Positions 50,924 to 60,384 of a stretch of DNA of 64,000 nucleotides are shown here, piece after piece. Each line of letters starts with the position of its first letter. The first letter of the stretch is position 1. The notes below the pieces were generated by a model. That model ran no database searches and had not been told where the DNA came from. It saw only the letters and a program-made list of their open reading frames with translations. The DNA is taken from positions 1 through 64,000 of the forward strand of contig JANYDH010000046.1 of the NCBI GenBank assembly GCA_025359865.1, written 5' to 3'. This stretch comes from Actinomycetes bacterium (lineage in GTDB: Bacteria > Actinomycetota > Acidimicrobiia > Acidimicrobiales > Ilumatobacteraceae). The translations under genes and the position numbers were made by a program.

Positions 50924-52105
50924 ATGCGCACCTCTCGAACGTTCGCGGCCTCTCGCCAGGTATCGGCATGTGTTGCCGCAATCCTTCTCGGTGCCGGTGC
51001 CGCGGCGTGCAGCACTGAGCCCTCGGCTTCGCCGTCGACCACCGCAGGCCAGTCCGTCACCACCATTCCTGCTGACATTCCTGAGCCGGCAACTGAGCCG
51101 GTAACTGAACCCCTCACGACGGCTAGCACCATCGCCACCACGCAGAGCACCACGCTGATCGATGCGCCCAGCAAGACCACGCCGACCACTTCGGCTCCGG
51201 CAACCACCACCACCGAGCCTGGCCCACCCACCTGGCCTCTGACGGGCGTGTTTTTGGACGATGCGTTCACTGCTGGGCGCCCTGCACTAGTCGTCAAGAT
51301 CGACAACGCCTCCGGGGCGCGCCCTCAGACAGGCTTCAACGAGGCCGACATCGTGTTCGAAGAGATCGTCAACGACAGCCTCAGCCGGTTCGCGATGGTG
51401 TTCCACAGCCACGGCAGTGATCCCGTCGGCCCGATTCGCTCTGGCCGAATCCAAGACATCGACCTCTTCGGCTCGTTCCAACACCCGCTGTTCGCCTGGA
51501 GCGGCGGCAACGCCACCGTCACTGCGGCGATCCGGGCCAGCGACCTGGTCGACATCGGCCCTGCTCGGGTGAACGTCTACTTTCGCGCTTCGGATCGCAA
51601 GGTTCCGCACAACCTGTACTCCAATACCACTGCACTGTGGACGAAGGCCCCGATCGACTCCCAGCCGCCGATCCCACAATTCATCTACCGCTCCGCCGAT
51701 GCAACCGTTGTCGGCTCCCCCAGCCAAGGCGTGACCCTGTCGCTCGACAGCGTCGATTCGCGATGGGACTGGGATCCGGCTTCCGGGCTGTACCTGCGAA
51801 CGATGGAAGGCAAGAAGCACATGGACCGTGCAGGCGGTCAGGTATCGACCAACAACGTCGTCGTGCTGGTGATGAACTACCTGCCGGGCATCTCCGGCAG
51901 TCCCGATGCCCAGACCCTGGGAACAGGCGAAACGTTCGTGTTCACGGGCGGCAACGCGGTGCACGGCACGTGGACGCGCACCGACCGGTTACTGCCGTTC
52001 ACCCTTACTGCTGACAACGGCACACCGATCACGCTTACCCCGGGACGCACGTTCGTCGAGCTGCCCCGGTCCGGAACCACAACGCCGCTCGGCCCCGCCG
52101 GCTGA
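50924..52105 (+). CDS. DUF3048 (YerB-like) lipoprotein
   Basis: A 393-aa protein. Lipobox GAAACST (around residue 30) is followed by a Thr/Pro linker. The DUF3048 part (about 110-390): PALVVKIDNASGARPQTGF, NEADIVFEEIVNDSLSRFAM, GPIRSGRIQDIDLF, PHNLYSNT, and the C-terminal TWTRTDRLLPFTLTADNG, GRTFVELPRSG. Family function is unknown. The start at ATG 50924 begins the signal peptide. Confidence 0.88.
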   Translation: MRTSRTFAASRQVSACVAAILLGAGAAACSTEPSASPSTTAGQSVTTIPADIPEPATEPVTEPLTTASTIATTQSTTLIDAPSKTTPTTSAPATTTTEPGPPTWPLTGVFLDDAFTAGRPALVVKIDNASGARPQTGFNEADIVFEEIVNDSLSRFAMVFHSHGSDPVGPIRSGRIQDIDLFGSFQHPLFAWSGGNATVTAAIRASDLVDIGPARVNVYFRASDRKVPHNLYSNTTALWTKAPIDSQPPIPQFIYRSADATVVGSPSQGVTLSLDSVDSRWDWDPASGLYLRTMEGKKHMDRAGGQVSTNNVVVLVMNYLPGISGSPDAQTLGTGETFVFTGGNAVHGTWTRTDRLLPFTLTADNGTPITLTPGRTFVELPRSGTTTPLGPAG

Positions 52106-52162
52106 CCCGCCCTCCCCCTGTCTCACCCGGCTCCAGCGCTCTCCGGCAGCGCGTCCCCCCGT

Positions 52163-52212
52163 TGCGTTTGGTAGGTCGGGCCCCTCCCAGGGGGCCGTAC
52201 CTACCAAACGCA
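52163..52212. terminator. Long bidirectional hairpin
   Basis: TGCGTTTGGTAGGT (52163-52176) pairs perfectly with ACCTACCAAACGCA (52199-52212), and GGCCCCT with AGGGGGCC inside. It lies between the convergent DUF3048 and GNAT-synthetase genes, so it likely terminates both. Confidence 0.85.
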
Positions 52213-52215
52213 GTC

Positions 52216-52263
52216 GGGGTGAGGGTCGGGGTGAGGGTCGGGGTGAGGGTCAGGGTGAGGGTC
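52216..52263. repeat. 12-bp G-rich tandem repeat (GGGGTGAGGGTC)3 plus one variant
   Basis: Four near-perfect 12-bp units, ending in the stop codon of the GNAT-synthetase gene. The plus strand has eight GGG runs with short spacers, a classic G-quadruplex pattern. It adjoins the terminator hairpin. Confidence 0.85.
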
Positions 52264-54808
52264 AGGTGAGGCGCCGGGCGAGCAGATCGGGGTGCTCACG
52301 GGAGCCGAGTTCGATGCGCACGTCGGTGAGATGACACCCGGCTGCGCTGACGATGGCCGGGTTGATGTCGACCACCCAGATCTCGGGGTTGTCGAAGACC
52401 AGCTGCGAGACCCGCTGGATTGCATCGACGAGCGGCGTGCTGGCCAGGCCGGCCGCGCGCAGCGTGGGGCCGACGAGCGAATCGCGCACAAGGGCTTCGG
52501 CACCTGCGCGAGACATCGGCACTAGCCGACTCATGCTGCCCGGCAGGTCCCCCTGCAGACTTCCGAGACCGACCGTGATCACCGGGCCCAGGCGATCGTC
52601 GGTAGTGCACCGAATCTGAACGTCGACGCCTGGAGTAACCATCTGCTGCACGAGGATTGTGTGGGCATCGGCACCGAGTGCGGCTCGAATGACAGTGATC
52701 GCGTCTCGGACCGCCTCGTCGTCGGCCAGGTCGAGCGCTACTCCGGCCTGCGCCGAACGACCAACCCGGCGCTGGGCCGACTTGACCGCCACCGGATGGC
52801 CGATCGAATGCGCGGCGCTCACTACTTCATCGGTCGAGGCTTCGTGGAGCACCACCGACCGAGGCATGTCCAAGCCGTATGACGTCACGACCAGGCGGGT
52901 GTCGGCCAAGTGCAGGATCGTGTCGTGGCGTTCGACGGCCTCGACTAACACCGCCCGAGCCCTGTCTTGATCGACGCCATCGACCGGTTCGATAGCCGCG
53001 TCGGCTTCGCTGGACAGCCACCGGCTGTAGGCAGCCATCCGCCCGAGCACGTCGGCTGCAGGTTCAGGAAACGAAAACGCCGGAACCGAGGAACCCTCAC
53101 GTAACGGGCCATCGGGTCGGCCCAGCATGACGGCCACGACCGGCTTCGTGGCGCCCATGGCCGCCTCGTCGATCGCGTCAATCGGCGGAGTCGAACTCGC
53201 GAGTGGCGGTGCGTGGATGACCATCACCGCGTGGATGTCCGGATCGACCAACGCGGCTCGCAGCGCGTTACCGAAGTCTTCGGGCGTCGAGCGCCAGCCG
53301 AGCCCGATCGGCGGATCGACCGGCACGAGCCCAGCGCCGACCAACGCTGCCTTGGTGAGCACGCCGGGACTGCGCGCGTTGGTGAGAATCGCCACGCCAG
53401 ACCCGGTAGGCACCGGTTGTGTGGCGAGAACCCGGGCGACATCGAGCATTGCCCGTACCGAAGGCACCTCGATCAAGCCAGCCTGTTGGTACAACGCGTT
53501 GTTGGCCAGGCCCACAGCCGCCGGGCCGGTTCGCACAGCCACGATCGGACGGGTGCGGCCGACCCGGCGGGCGATTCGGGCGAACTTACGCGGGTTGCCG
53601 AACGTCTCGGTGTACAACGCGATCACCCGGGTGCGCTCGTCGTCCTCCCAGAACTGCAACAGGTCGTTGGCCGACACATCGGCCTTGTCGCCGAGCGAGA
53701 CGAACCACGACAGCCCGAGGGATAATTGAGCCGCCTGTTGCAGCACCGAGGCACCAAGCGATCCGGACTGCATCGAGATGGCTACGCCGCCGTGAGGCAC
53801 GGTAACCTGCACGAGCGCAGCCTGCAATCCACCGGAGGTTCGCGGCGCAGCGATGCCCATGCTGGTCGGGCCGATGATCCGCAATCCGTTGCGTCGCGCG
53901 TGGGCGACGAGCGCGGGAAGGTCGATTTCCGAACCGTCGATCGACGTGACTACTACGGCACCACGGACGCGCTTGGCAATACATGAGTCGATGGTGACTG
54001 CGAGCGCTTCGACGGGAACGGCAACAATCGCAAGCCACACATCGTCGGCGATATCGGTCACTGCCGGGTAGGCGGGTTGTCCGCCCACCGACCGATGCGC
54101 GGGATTCACCGCAAAGACAGGGCCATCGAAGCTGCCGACGATGTTGTTCCACAGCTCGTGACCGATCGTGCCCGGCCGGTCGGATGCCCCGATCACCGCG
54201 ATCGAACGAGGCAGCAGCAGGCGGGCGATCGCGCGGCTGTCGGCACGCTGCTCGCGGGTGGACACGGAGTCGAGAAACTGCTCCGTGTCGAGCAACGGCC
54301 ATTCGAGTTCGGTGACCCCACTGTCGTAGTGGCGCTCGACGGGCCAGCCCGCTCGGCTGAACACGCGCAACATGGGCCGATTGTCGGAGAGCACCTCTGC
54401 GGTGAACCGGCCGATGCCGTTGGCGCGGGCGATGACCGCCAGATGCTCGAGCAGGAGGGTGGCGATCCCTTTGCCCTGGAGATCGGCATCGACCATGAAC
54501 GCGACATCGGCATCATCACGGTCCTGCCAGCGCTCGTAGCTGGCCCACGCCTTGAACTCGCCGTGGTACTCCAAGACGAGTGCCACGCGATCACGGAAAT
54601 CGACGACGGTGAAATGCTCGAGTTCACGTTCGGACAGCGATGGTTTCGCGGAAAAGAACCGCCGGTACAGGTTCTCACGAGGTTGGCGTTCGTGGAACGC
54701 TAGGAGCGCGGGAGCATCGTCAGGAGTGATCGGTCGGATGAAGGCGGCCTCGCCGTCACCGAGCACCACAGTGGCCGCCCACAGATCACGGTCGTCGATG
54801 TCGCTCAC
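52262..54808 (-). CDS. GNAT-NDP-forming acyl-CoA synthetase fusion (Pat-like protein acetyltransferase)
   Basis: An 848-aa protein. GNAT domain (about 20-170): VAFMVDADLQGKGIATLLLE and the R-x-x-G-x-G/A-like QGKGIA. Then the CoA-binding domain (SIAVIGASDRPGTIGHELWNN), ligase domains, and an ATP-grasp at the C-terminus (about 650-848, GHPVAVKSAQRRVGRSAQAG). The GNAT is N-terminal, as in actinobacterial Pat enzymes; in E. coli PatZ it is C-terminal. It probably acetylates metabolic enzymes (such as acetyl-CoA synthetases) and senses acyl-CoA. The start is GTG 54808 (VSDIDDRD). Confidence 0.85.
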   Translation of the reverse strand: MSDIDDRDLWAATVVLGDGEAAFIRPITPDDAPALLAFHERQPRENLYRRFFSAKPSLSERELEHFTVVDFRDRVALVLEYHGEFKAWASYERWQDRDDADVAFMVDADLQGKGIATLLLEHLAVIARANGIGRFTAEVLSDNRPMLRVFSRAGWPVERHYDSGVTELEWPLLDTEQFLDSVSTREQRADSRAIARLLLPRSIAVIGASDRPGTIGHELWNNIVGSFDGPVFAVNPAHRSVGGQPAYPAVTDIADDVWLAIVAVPVEALAVTIDSCIAKRVRGAVVVTSIDGSEIDLPALVAHARRNGLRIIGPTSMGIAAPRTSGGLQAALVQVTVPHGGVAISMQSGSLGASVLQQAAQLSLGLSWFVSLGDKADVSANDLLQFWEDDERTRVIALYTETFGNPRKFARIARRVGRTRPIVAVRTGPAAVGLANNALYQQAGLIEVPSVRAMLDVARVLATQPVPTGSGVAILTNARSPGVLTKAALVGAGLVPVDPPIGLGWRSTPEDFGNALRAALVDPDIHAVMVIHAPPLASSTPPIDAIDEAAMGATKPVVAVMLGRPDGPLREGSSVPAFSFPEPAADVLGRMAAYSRWLSSEADAAIEPVDGVDQDRARAVLVEAVERHDTILHLADTRLVVTSYGLDMPRSVVLHEASTDEVVSAAHSIGHPVAVKSAQRRVGRSAQAGVALDLADDEAVRDAITVIRAALGADAHTILVQQMVTPGVDVQIRCTTDDRLGPVITVGLGSLQGDLPGSMSRLVPMSRAGAEALVRDSLVGPTLRAAGLASTPLVDAIQRVSQLVFDNPEIWVVDINPAIVSAAGCHLTDVRIELGSREHPDLLARRLT

Positions 54809-54890
54809 CGTACCAGCATGCCGCACCCCAGGCCTGCTCGACCGAGGCGTCGGACACACACACCCGATCCAACTCGGAATCCTCAGTGGC

Positions 54891-54940
54891 TGACCTTTGG
54901 CGTTGAGCTGTTGTCAATGACAGCCATACGCCAAAAGTCA
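54891..54940. repeat. Palindromic intergenic repeat, copy 2
   Basis: GACCTTTGGCG / CGCCAAAAGTC outer stem and GCTGT / ACAGC inner stem. It is nearly the same as 34328-34374. It lies at the 3' end of the DUF2127 gene, where it may act as a terminator. Confidence 0.75.
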
Positions 54941-55765
54941 GGGTTTACCAGCCGCGGGGGTCGGGGCCGCCAGAACCGCGTTCCAGTCGATGTCACCCTC
55001 GGCGTGTAGCGACGCGGGGCCACCTCGGGCACCGAACAGATGCTTGGCCCACACCAACCAGATGATCAGCGCGACGTTGATGATGAGGGCGCCAATGCGC
55101 ACGATCGTCACACGATCGATCAACTCGTGGATCTCGAGGGGAAGAAATCCGGCGGTCGCCAGGACCGTCAGGTATTCGGCCCACCGCTTCTCCTTCCACA
55201 GTCCAACAGCTTCGGTCCACTCGATCGCTGCGTAGACAATCGCAAGACCGAGCAAGACACGCAGCGTGTCGGGCTTCAGATCGAACACACGCTGCACCTG
55301 CCTGCTGAGCCAGCTCTGGCTGGCGCCCTGACCCGTATCACTCACCGGACGTGCCAACGCGTCGACCACGCTGCCGGCCCAGTGATGCAACCGGTCGAGG
55401 TTCGTCTCGAGCAAGACCAGGGTCACAGCCAACAGAGTGAACACTGAGGCATGGACAGCTTTGTTGATCGCGATGAGTCGCATCAAGATCGCCTCGTGGA
55501 GCAGCTTGCCTCGGCGCGGCAACGAGAGGTCGATGATCGGCGGCAAACAAGGCCACCGAGCCGTCGCCGGGTCGGGCGCCTGGTGCTCGACCCACGTGTC
55601 GCAGCGCAGGCATCGGGCCAGCCGCCGCCCATCGGCGAGTTCTGCACCGAGCGCAGCATCATTCGGCCCGACGGATACCGCTTGGGCGGCCGGCGCCGCA
55701 TGGCCACGCATCGAACACACCCACGTCTCGGGATGCCAGTGCTTCGGCCAGAGTCGCATGTCCAT
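54938..55765 (-). CDS. DUF2127 membrane protein with zinc-ribbon-like N-terminus
   Basis: A 275-aa protein. The N-terminus (WHPETWVCSMRGHAAP, ARCLRCDTWVEHQAP) has Cys and His spaced like a small zinc ribbon. Then come four hydrophobic helices with DUF2127 motifs (VFTLLAVTLVLLETNLDRLH, LAIVYAAIEWTEAVGLWKEK, WAEYLTVLATAGFLPLEIHE, ALIINVALIIWLVWAKHLFG). The start at ATG 55765 is the first Met before the ribbon; the frame continues to 56002 as noise. The stop overlaps the palindromic repeat. Family function is unknown. Confidence 0.75.
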   Translation of the reverse strand: MDMRLWPKHWHPETWVCSMRGHAAPAAQAVSVGPNDAALGAELADGRRLARCLRCDTWVEHQAPDPATARWPCLPPIIDLSLPRRGKLLHEAILMRLIAINKAVHASVFTLLAVTLVLLETNLDRLHHWAGSVVDALARPVSDTGQGASQSWLSRQVQRVFDLKPDTLRVLLGLAIVYAAIEWTEAVGLWKEKRWAEYLTVLATAGFLPLEIHELIDRVTIVRIGALIINVALIIWLVWAKHLFGARGGPASLHAEGDIDWNAVLAAPTPAAGKP

Positions 55766-55830
55766 ACTGTGCCATTGTTCGCACGAGTTCACCCGACACT
55801 TCGGCAACCAACCCCAGGAGGCACCCGGGC

Positions 55831-56334
55831 ATGGACCTGGACCACGATCTCGAACGCATCGCCGAGCAGGAACGGCGGTTGCGGTTCGCCAGCTTCGACG
55901 AAGACACCGCCTGGGGTCTCTGCTCGGTACTGCGCGCCCGGGCCGAGGCCAGAGGAGCGTCCGTGACCATCGAGGTGCGTCTCGCTGGCGCCACCGTCGC
56001 ATTCACTGCGATGCCTGGTACCGCACCCGCCAACGCCGATTGGGCCCGGCGTAAGCGCAACGTCGTGGAAACACTTCGGCGCAGTTCGTACGCGGTCGGG
56101 TTGGCCGCTGCTCGTCACGGCGGCGCGACCGAGACCCAGCTGATGAACCTCCCTGACCGCGACCACGCATGCCACGGCGGCTGCTTCCCGATCGTGGTCA
56201 ACGGCGTCGGTTTCGTCGGTGCTGTAACGGTCTCAGGGCTACCTCAACGCGAGGACCACAACCTTGTGGTCGAGGTACTTGCCGACATCTTGAGCGTGCC
56301 GCTGGAGGAGGTAGCACTCAGCTCGCGCGAGTGA
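55831..56334 (+). CDS. UPF0303/HbpS-like heme-degrading-domain protein
   Basis: A 167-aa protein of the UPF0303 (YBR137W/HbpS-GlcG) fold: RLRFASFDEDTAWGLCSVLR, VTIEVRLAGATVAFTAMPGT, WARRKRNVVETLRRSSYAVG, GCFPIVVNGVGFVGAVTVSG, LPQREDHNLVVEVLADIL. Some members bind or degrade heme; the function of most is unknown. It is divergent from DUF2127 and overlaps the 3' end of the convergent kinase gene by 17 nt. Confidence 0.8.
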   Translation: MDLDHDLERIAEQERRLRFASFDEDTAWGLCSVLRARAEARGASVTIEVRLAGATVAFTAMPGTAPANADWARRKRNVVETLRRSSYAVGLAAARHGGATETQLMNLPDRDHACHGGCFPIVVNGVGFVGAVTVSGLPQREDHNLVVEVLADILSVPLEEVALSSRE

Positions 56335-57262
56335 ATTCCAACAGCAACTTCTTCAACCGTGCGTCGGGCTCGGGCCGAGCACCGAGGTGCTCGATCACCC
56401 AGGCGGAGATACTGGTCGCGAACTTCGCCGCATCGACAGCTGATCCGTGCTTCAAGTAGTGGGCGAGGAACGAGCCAGCGAACGAGTCACCGGCACCGGT
56501 CGCATCGACCAGGTTGTTCGTGGCGGGAGGGACGTGAGTACTGATGCCGTGCTGATGCACGAACGAACCATCGGCATCCAGTTTCAGCAGCACCAGCGCT
56601 TCGGGAAACATCTCGGTGAGCCGCTCGGCGATCTGGTCGGGCTCATCCAGCCCGGTCAGCACCTTGCCCTCTTCGTAGTTCGGCAACAAGATGTCGATCC
56701 CGAGATCCTGGGTGTGCGACAGGAACGAGTCGAGGCCCATCTCCTGGATCATCTGGAACGAGCCGGGGTCGAACGACAGCGTGGCACCCGCGCCACGGGC
56801 GAGGTGCGCCGCTACTCGCGCCGCTGACCGGGGCGGGTCGATGAAGAACGACCACGCAGTCAAGTGGAGGTGCCGCGCCGCGCGAATCACGTCCTTGGGT
56901 ACTTCCGACGACAGCAGGTAGAAGTCGGCACCATGGCCGGAAACCATCGACCGTTCACCCGTGTGATCGACGAACACCGCAACAGAACCGGTGAGATGCG
57001 CCTCGGTCTCGACGAAGTGAGCGATGACTCCTTCTCGGGCAAGGTCCTCCTGGGCCAGTTGCCCCATCCGATCCCGACCGATCTTGCCGACGAAGTGGGC
57101 GGTAAGACCACACCGACTGGCCCACACCGCCACGTTCGCGGCGCTTCCCCCTGGGGTGAGCATCACCTCACCAAACGTGTCACCACCCTTCAACAGTTCG
57201 GAGTTGGTCCGGATCAGGACGTCCCAGGCGAAGTCGCCCAGTACACAAAGAGGTGTCGACAC
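56318..57262 (-). CDS. PfkB-family carbohydrate kinase
   Basis: A 314-aa protein (GTG 57262; ATG 57307 possible). Motifs: GGSAANVAVWASRCGL (first PfkB signature), FVGKIGRDRMG, and the catalytic DATGAGDSFAGSFLAHYL (second signature, with the Asp base). It resembles ribokinase or 2-keto-3-deoxygluconate kinase. It may act with the adjacent beta-hydroxyacid dehydrogenase-like gene on a sugar acid; the substrate is unknown. It ends inside the UPF0303 gene. Confidence 0.85.
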   Translation of the reverse strand: MSTPLCVLGDFAWDVLIRTNSELLKGGDTFGEVMLTPGGSAANVAVWASRCGLTAHFVGKIGRDRMGQLAQEDLAREGVIAHFVETEAHLTGSVAVFVDHTGERSMVSGHGADFYLLSSEVPKDVIRAARHLHLTAWSFFIDPPRSAARVAAHLARGAGATLSFDPGSFQMIQEMGLDSFLSHTQDLGIDILLPNYEEGKVLTGLDEPDQIAERLTEMFPEALVLLKLDADGSFVHQHGISTHVPPATNNLVDATGAGDSFAGSFLAHYLKHGSAVDAAKFATSISAWVIEHLGARPEPDARLKKLLLEFTRAS

Positions 57263-57316
57263 CCGGCCACCGTAGGACACAGGGTCGACATGCCTCTGGG
57301 TCGACACGTCACGGTG

Positions 57317-58282
57317 TCAGTCGGTATCCGGGCTGGATGTTCGTTCTGCGCGCGGCATCGTCGCCAGATAGTCCTCTAGCGTTTCCGGAAACCCCTCCGC
57401 GCGCAGGTCGGTGCCACATACCTCCTCCAGGAGCTTGGCGACCATCGGCGAGCCGGCGCCGCCTCCGTAGCGCGCCCGTCCCCGGATGTTGAGTTGCTCG
57501 ACCATGCCCGCGATGTCGAGCGGCACGTCGAGCTCACGGCCGAGTTGCAGCGCAAACCCGAGGTCTTTGCACGACAGATCCATGGTGAAGCCGATGTCGT
57601 AGCTGCCGCTGAGGATCGTGGTGGCCTCGGTCTCGTGGATGAAGCTGTTGCCGGAACTGGCCCGGATGACCTCCCATGCGAGACGCAAATCGATTCCGCC
57701 GCGTTTGGCGAGCATGAAGGCTTCCGCGGAGGCGGCCATGTGAATGAACGCGAGCATGTTGGTGATCACCTTGATGATCGCGGCCTTGCCCAACGATCCG
57801 ATGTAGAACACCGTCCCGCCGACCGCTTGAAAAACCGCGCGATGTCGCTCGAACGTGGCTTCATCTCCGCCGACCAACACCGTAATCGTGCCCGACGAGG
57901 CGTTGTGAACACCACCGGTGACCGGGGCCTCCAACGTCTCCACACCGATGTCGGCGAGAAGCCCCGCCAGCCGCTGCAGTTCGTGCAGGTCGTTGGTGCT
58001 CATTTCGATCCAGGTACTTCCTGGCGTGAACCCGTGCAGCAGCCCGTTCTCACCGGCGACCACCTGCGTGACCGCTTTCACCGAGGGCAGGCATGTGATG
58101 ACGGCGTCGCAACCGCGTGCCAACGCTGCCGGAGAGGTCGCCCACAGCGCACCGCTCGCGACCAGATCATCCGCCGCTGCCCGGTCGAGGTCATAGACGG
58201 TGACCGCGAACCCGGCAGCCAGAAGGTTCGCGGCGAGGTGGCGTCCGATGTTGCCCAGCCCTACGCATCCAATTCTCATCAC
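57317..58282 (-). CDS. 3-hydroxyisobutyrate dehydrogenase-like NAD(P) oxidoreductase
   Basis: A 321-aa protein. Rossmann motif GCVGLGNIGRHLAANLLAAG, EMSTNDLHELQRLA, substrate-binding EAPVTGGVHNASSGTITVLVG, catalytic Lys in GKAAIIKVITNML, and CKDLGFALQLGRELDVPLDIA. These fit the beta-hydroxyacid dehydrogenase family (3-hydroxyisobutyrate, tartronate semialdehyde and relatives). It overlaps the luciferase-like gene upstream by 4 nt. The true substrate is unknown. Confidence 0.88.
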   Translation of the reverse strand: MMRIGCVGLGNIGRHLAANLLAAGFAVTVYDLDRAAADDLVASGALWATSPAALARGCDAVITCLPSVKAVTQVVAGENGLLHGFTPGSTWIEMSTNDLHELQRLAGLLADIGVETLEAPVTGGVHNASSGTITVLVGGDEATFERHRAVFQAVGGTVFYIGSLGKAAIIKVITNMLAFIHMAASAEAFMLAKRGGIDLRLAWEVIRASSGNSFIHETEATTILSGSYDIGFTMDLSCKDLGFALQLGRELDVPLDIAGMVEQLNIRGRARYGGGAGSPMVAKLLEEVCGTDLRAEGFPETLEDYLATMPRAERTSSPDTD

Positions 58283-59121
58283 GTTGCAACCGTACTCAGC
58301 AGTGTCGCCAGCCGACCGACATCATCGGGGTCGTGCGGAGAGGGCAACGAGACGAGGCACAACGTGACACCCAGCTCTGAGAATCGTTCGATGTCGGCCA
58401 ACACTGCATCCGTGCCGTCATAGCGCAGCAGGTTCGACACGGTGATCGCACCAGGGTCTCGCCCGATGTCGGCGCAGTGACGGTGCAAGACGTCGAGCTT
58501 GCGCGAAAACGCTTCCGCGTCAAGTGCAGGGGCATTCCAGTGATCGGCCCAACGAGCAACAGCCCGTAGCGTGCGCTGCTCACCCTGTCCGCCGATGCAG
58601 ATCGGCGGACGCGGCGTCTGCACAGCCTTCGGAACCAGCAACGCGTCCACGAGTTGGTAGTAGAGACCGGAGAAGTTTGTGCGCTCGGAGGTGAGTAGTG
58701 CATGGATCACGGCAAGACCCTCGTCGAGACGATCGAAACGCTCGCGTAACGAGCCGAGCGTGATTCCGTACGCGTCGCACTCGGCTTGGAACCACCCCGC
58801 GCCGAGCCCGATCTCCAGCCGTCCGGCCGCCGCGATGTCGATCGTGGCGATCATGTTCGCCAGCAACGCGGGATGACGATATGGCATCGCCGAGACGAGC
58901 AGCCCACCGCGAATCCGAGTGGTCCTCGCAAGCAGCATCGACAGGGCGGTCCATCCCTCCAGGCATGGCCCGGTCGGCTCGGTGAACAGCGGATAGAAGT
59001 GATCGAACAGCCAGCCCGACTCGAAGATCGGCAGTTGGTCGGCCGCCTGCCAGCAGGCATCCAATCGGTCCCAGGTCGTCTTGTGCTGTGCTGTCGAGAG
59101 GGCGAATCGCATGACCCGCAC
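58279..59121 (-). CDS. Luciferase-like monooxygenase, F420-dependent type
   Basis: A 280-aa protein with LLM-class signatures: ALSTAQHKTTWDRLDACWQA, SGWLFDHFYP, ARTTRIRGGLLVSAMPYRHP, IDIAAAGRLEIGLGAGWFQAE, and KAVQTPRPPICIGGQGEQRT. Many actinobacterial members use F420. The start may be 59121 or Met at 59112. It shares a 4-nt overlap with the downstream dehydrogenase, suggesting a linked reaction. Confidence 0.85.
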   Translation of the reverse strand: MRVMRFALSTAQHKTTWDRLDACWQAADQLPIFESGWLFDHFYPLFTEPTGPCLEGWTALSMLLARTTRIRGGLLVSAMPYRHPALLANMIATIDIAAAGRLEIGLGAGWFQAECDAYGITLGSLRERFDRLDEGLAVIHALLTSERTNFSGLYYQLVDALLVPKAVQTPRPPICIGGQGEQRTLRAVARWADHWNAPALDAEAFSRKLDVLHRHCADIGRDPGAITVSNLLRYDGTDAVLADIERFSELGVTLCLVSLPSPHDPDDVGRLATLLSTVAT

Positions 59122-59169
59122 CGTAGAGCTCGTGACCGAGCAGCCCAGCCGCTCAAGACCTAGCGCCGG

Positions 59170-60384
59170 TCAGCGAAACGGCTCGCCTCCGACGATGGTG
59201 GCGTGAATGAGCGGCACACCCGGACGGTAGACGAGGTCGATCGGGTTCGTCGTCTCGAGTACCGCGAGATCGCCTCGGGCGCCTACTACGAGGCGGCCGA
59301 TGTCGCTGCGCCGAAGTGCTGCAGCACCACCCGCAGTGGCCGACCAGATCGCCTCGTCGATCGTCATCCGCATCTCACGCACTGCGAGCGCGATGCAGAA
59401 CGACATCGAGGTGGTAAAGCTGGAACCAGGGTTGCAGTTGGTGGCTAGTGCGGCCACCCCGCCGGCATCGAGCAGTCGTCGGGCATCCGGATAGGGCTGG
59501 CGGGTGGAGAAGTCGGTAGCGGGCAGGAACGTCGCCACCGTCGCGCCCCCGACCAACGCTTCGATGTCGACATCGCTCAGGTAGGTGCAGTGATCGGCCG
59601 ACGCGCAGCCGAGTTCGACAGCGAGCTTCACCCCAGGGCCGTGACCGAGCTGATTGGCGTGCAGCCGCATCCCGAGACCTGCATCACGGCCGGCTAGCAA
59701 GACGGCGCGGCATTGATCGGCGTCGAATGCGCCCTGTTCACAGAACGCGTCGATCCAGCGCGCATGCGGAGCCGCTGCCGCGAGCATCTCGGTACAGACC
59801 AGTTCGACGTAGTGATCGGCTCGGCCGTCGAACTCTGGCGGCACGACGTGTGCACCGAGGAACGTGGTTTCGGTCGTGAGTTCGGCGGCGACGCCAAGCA
59901 GGCGGGCCTCGTCGGTGGAGGTGAGCCCATAGCCGGATTTGATCTCGATAGTCGTGGTGCCGGCTCGGTATACCTCGGCCAGCAACGCTGCACTCCGACT
60001 GCGCAGATCGGCCGTCGAGGCGGCCCCGGTGGCGGCGACCGTCGTACGGATGCCGCCTGCAGCGTAGGGGCTTCCGGCCATCCGGGCGGCGAACTCGTCG
60101 GCACGATCACCAGCGAACACCAGATGGCTATGGCTGTCGACGAAACCGGGCAACACGCAGCGACCCGCTACGTCGATCCGTCGGTCGGCCGATGGCGCTG
60201 TCCCCGTCCCCACGGCCTCAACGCTCCCGGCGCGCACGACCACCCACGCGTTGCCCAGTACCCCTAACAGTCCGGTCCCCAACGTGGGATCGTTGGTGAC
60301 GAGTCGTCCAATCCCGTCGATCAGCACGGCAGCCTGGTCACCCCCGTCAGCCTGGTCACCCCCGTCACCCTGGTCGGCCGTCAT
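59170..60384 (-). CDS. hutI: Imidazolonepropionase HutI
   Basis: A 404-aa amidohydrolase. The N-terminus holds an 18-bp-repeat-encoded GDQADG tract. Motifs: [17 protein letters not shown] (metal HxH), [55 protein letters not shown], and [13 protein letters not shown]. It converts 4-imidazolone-5-propionate to N-formimino-glutamate. ATG 60384 overlaps the hutF stop (ATGA). Confidence 0.93.
   Translation of the reverse strand: MTADQGDGGDQADGGDQAAVLIDGIGRLVTNDPTLGTGLLGVLGNAWVVVRAGSVEAVGTGTAPSADRRIDVAGRCVLPGFVDSHSHLVFAGDRADEFAARMAGSPYAAGGIRTTVAATGAASTADLRSRSAALLAEVYRAGTTTIEIKSGYGLTSTDEARLLGVAAELTTETTFLGAHVVPPEFDGRADHYVELVCTEMLAAAAPHARWIDAFCEQGAFDADQCRAVLLAGRDAGLGMRLHANQLGHGPGVKLAVELGCASADHCTYLSDVDIEALVGGATVATFLPATDFSTRQPYPDARRLLDAGGVAALATNCNPGSSFTTSMSFCIALAVREMRMTIDEAIWSATAGGAAALRRSDIGRLVVGARGDLAVLETTNPIDLVYRPGVPLIHATIVGGEPFR

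Noticed and set aside
54938-56002. Long N-terminal extension of the DUF2127 frame
   Set aside because: The extra 79 residues are Arg/Pro-rich and overlap the divergent UPF0303 gene; ATG 55765 fits better.
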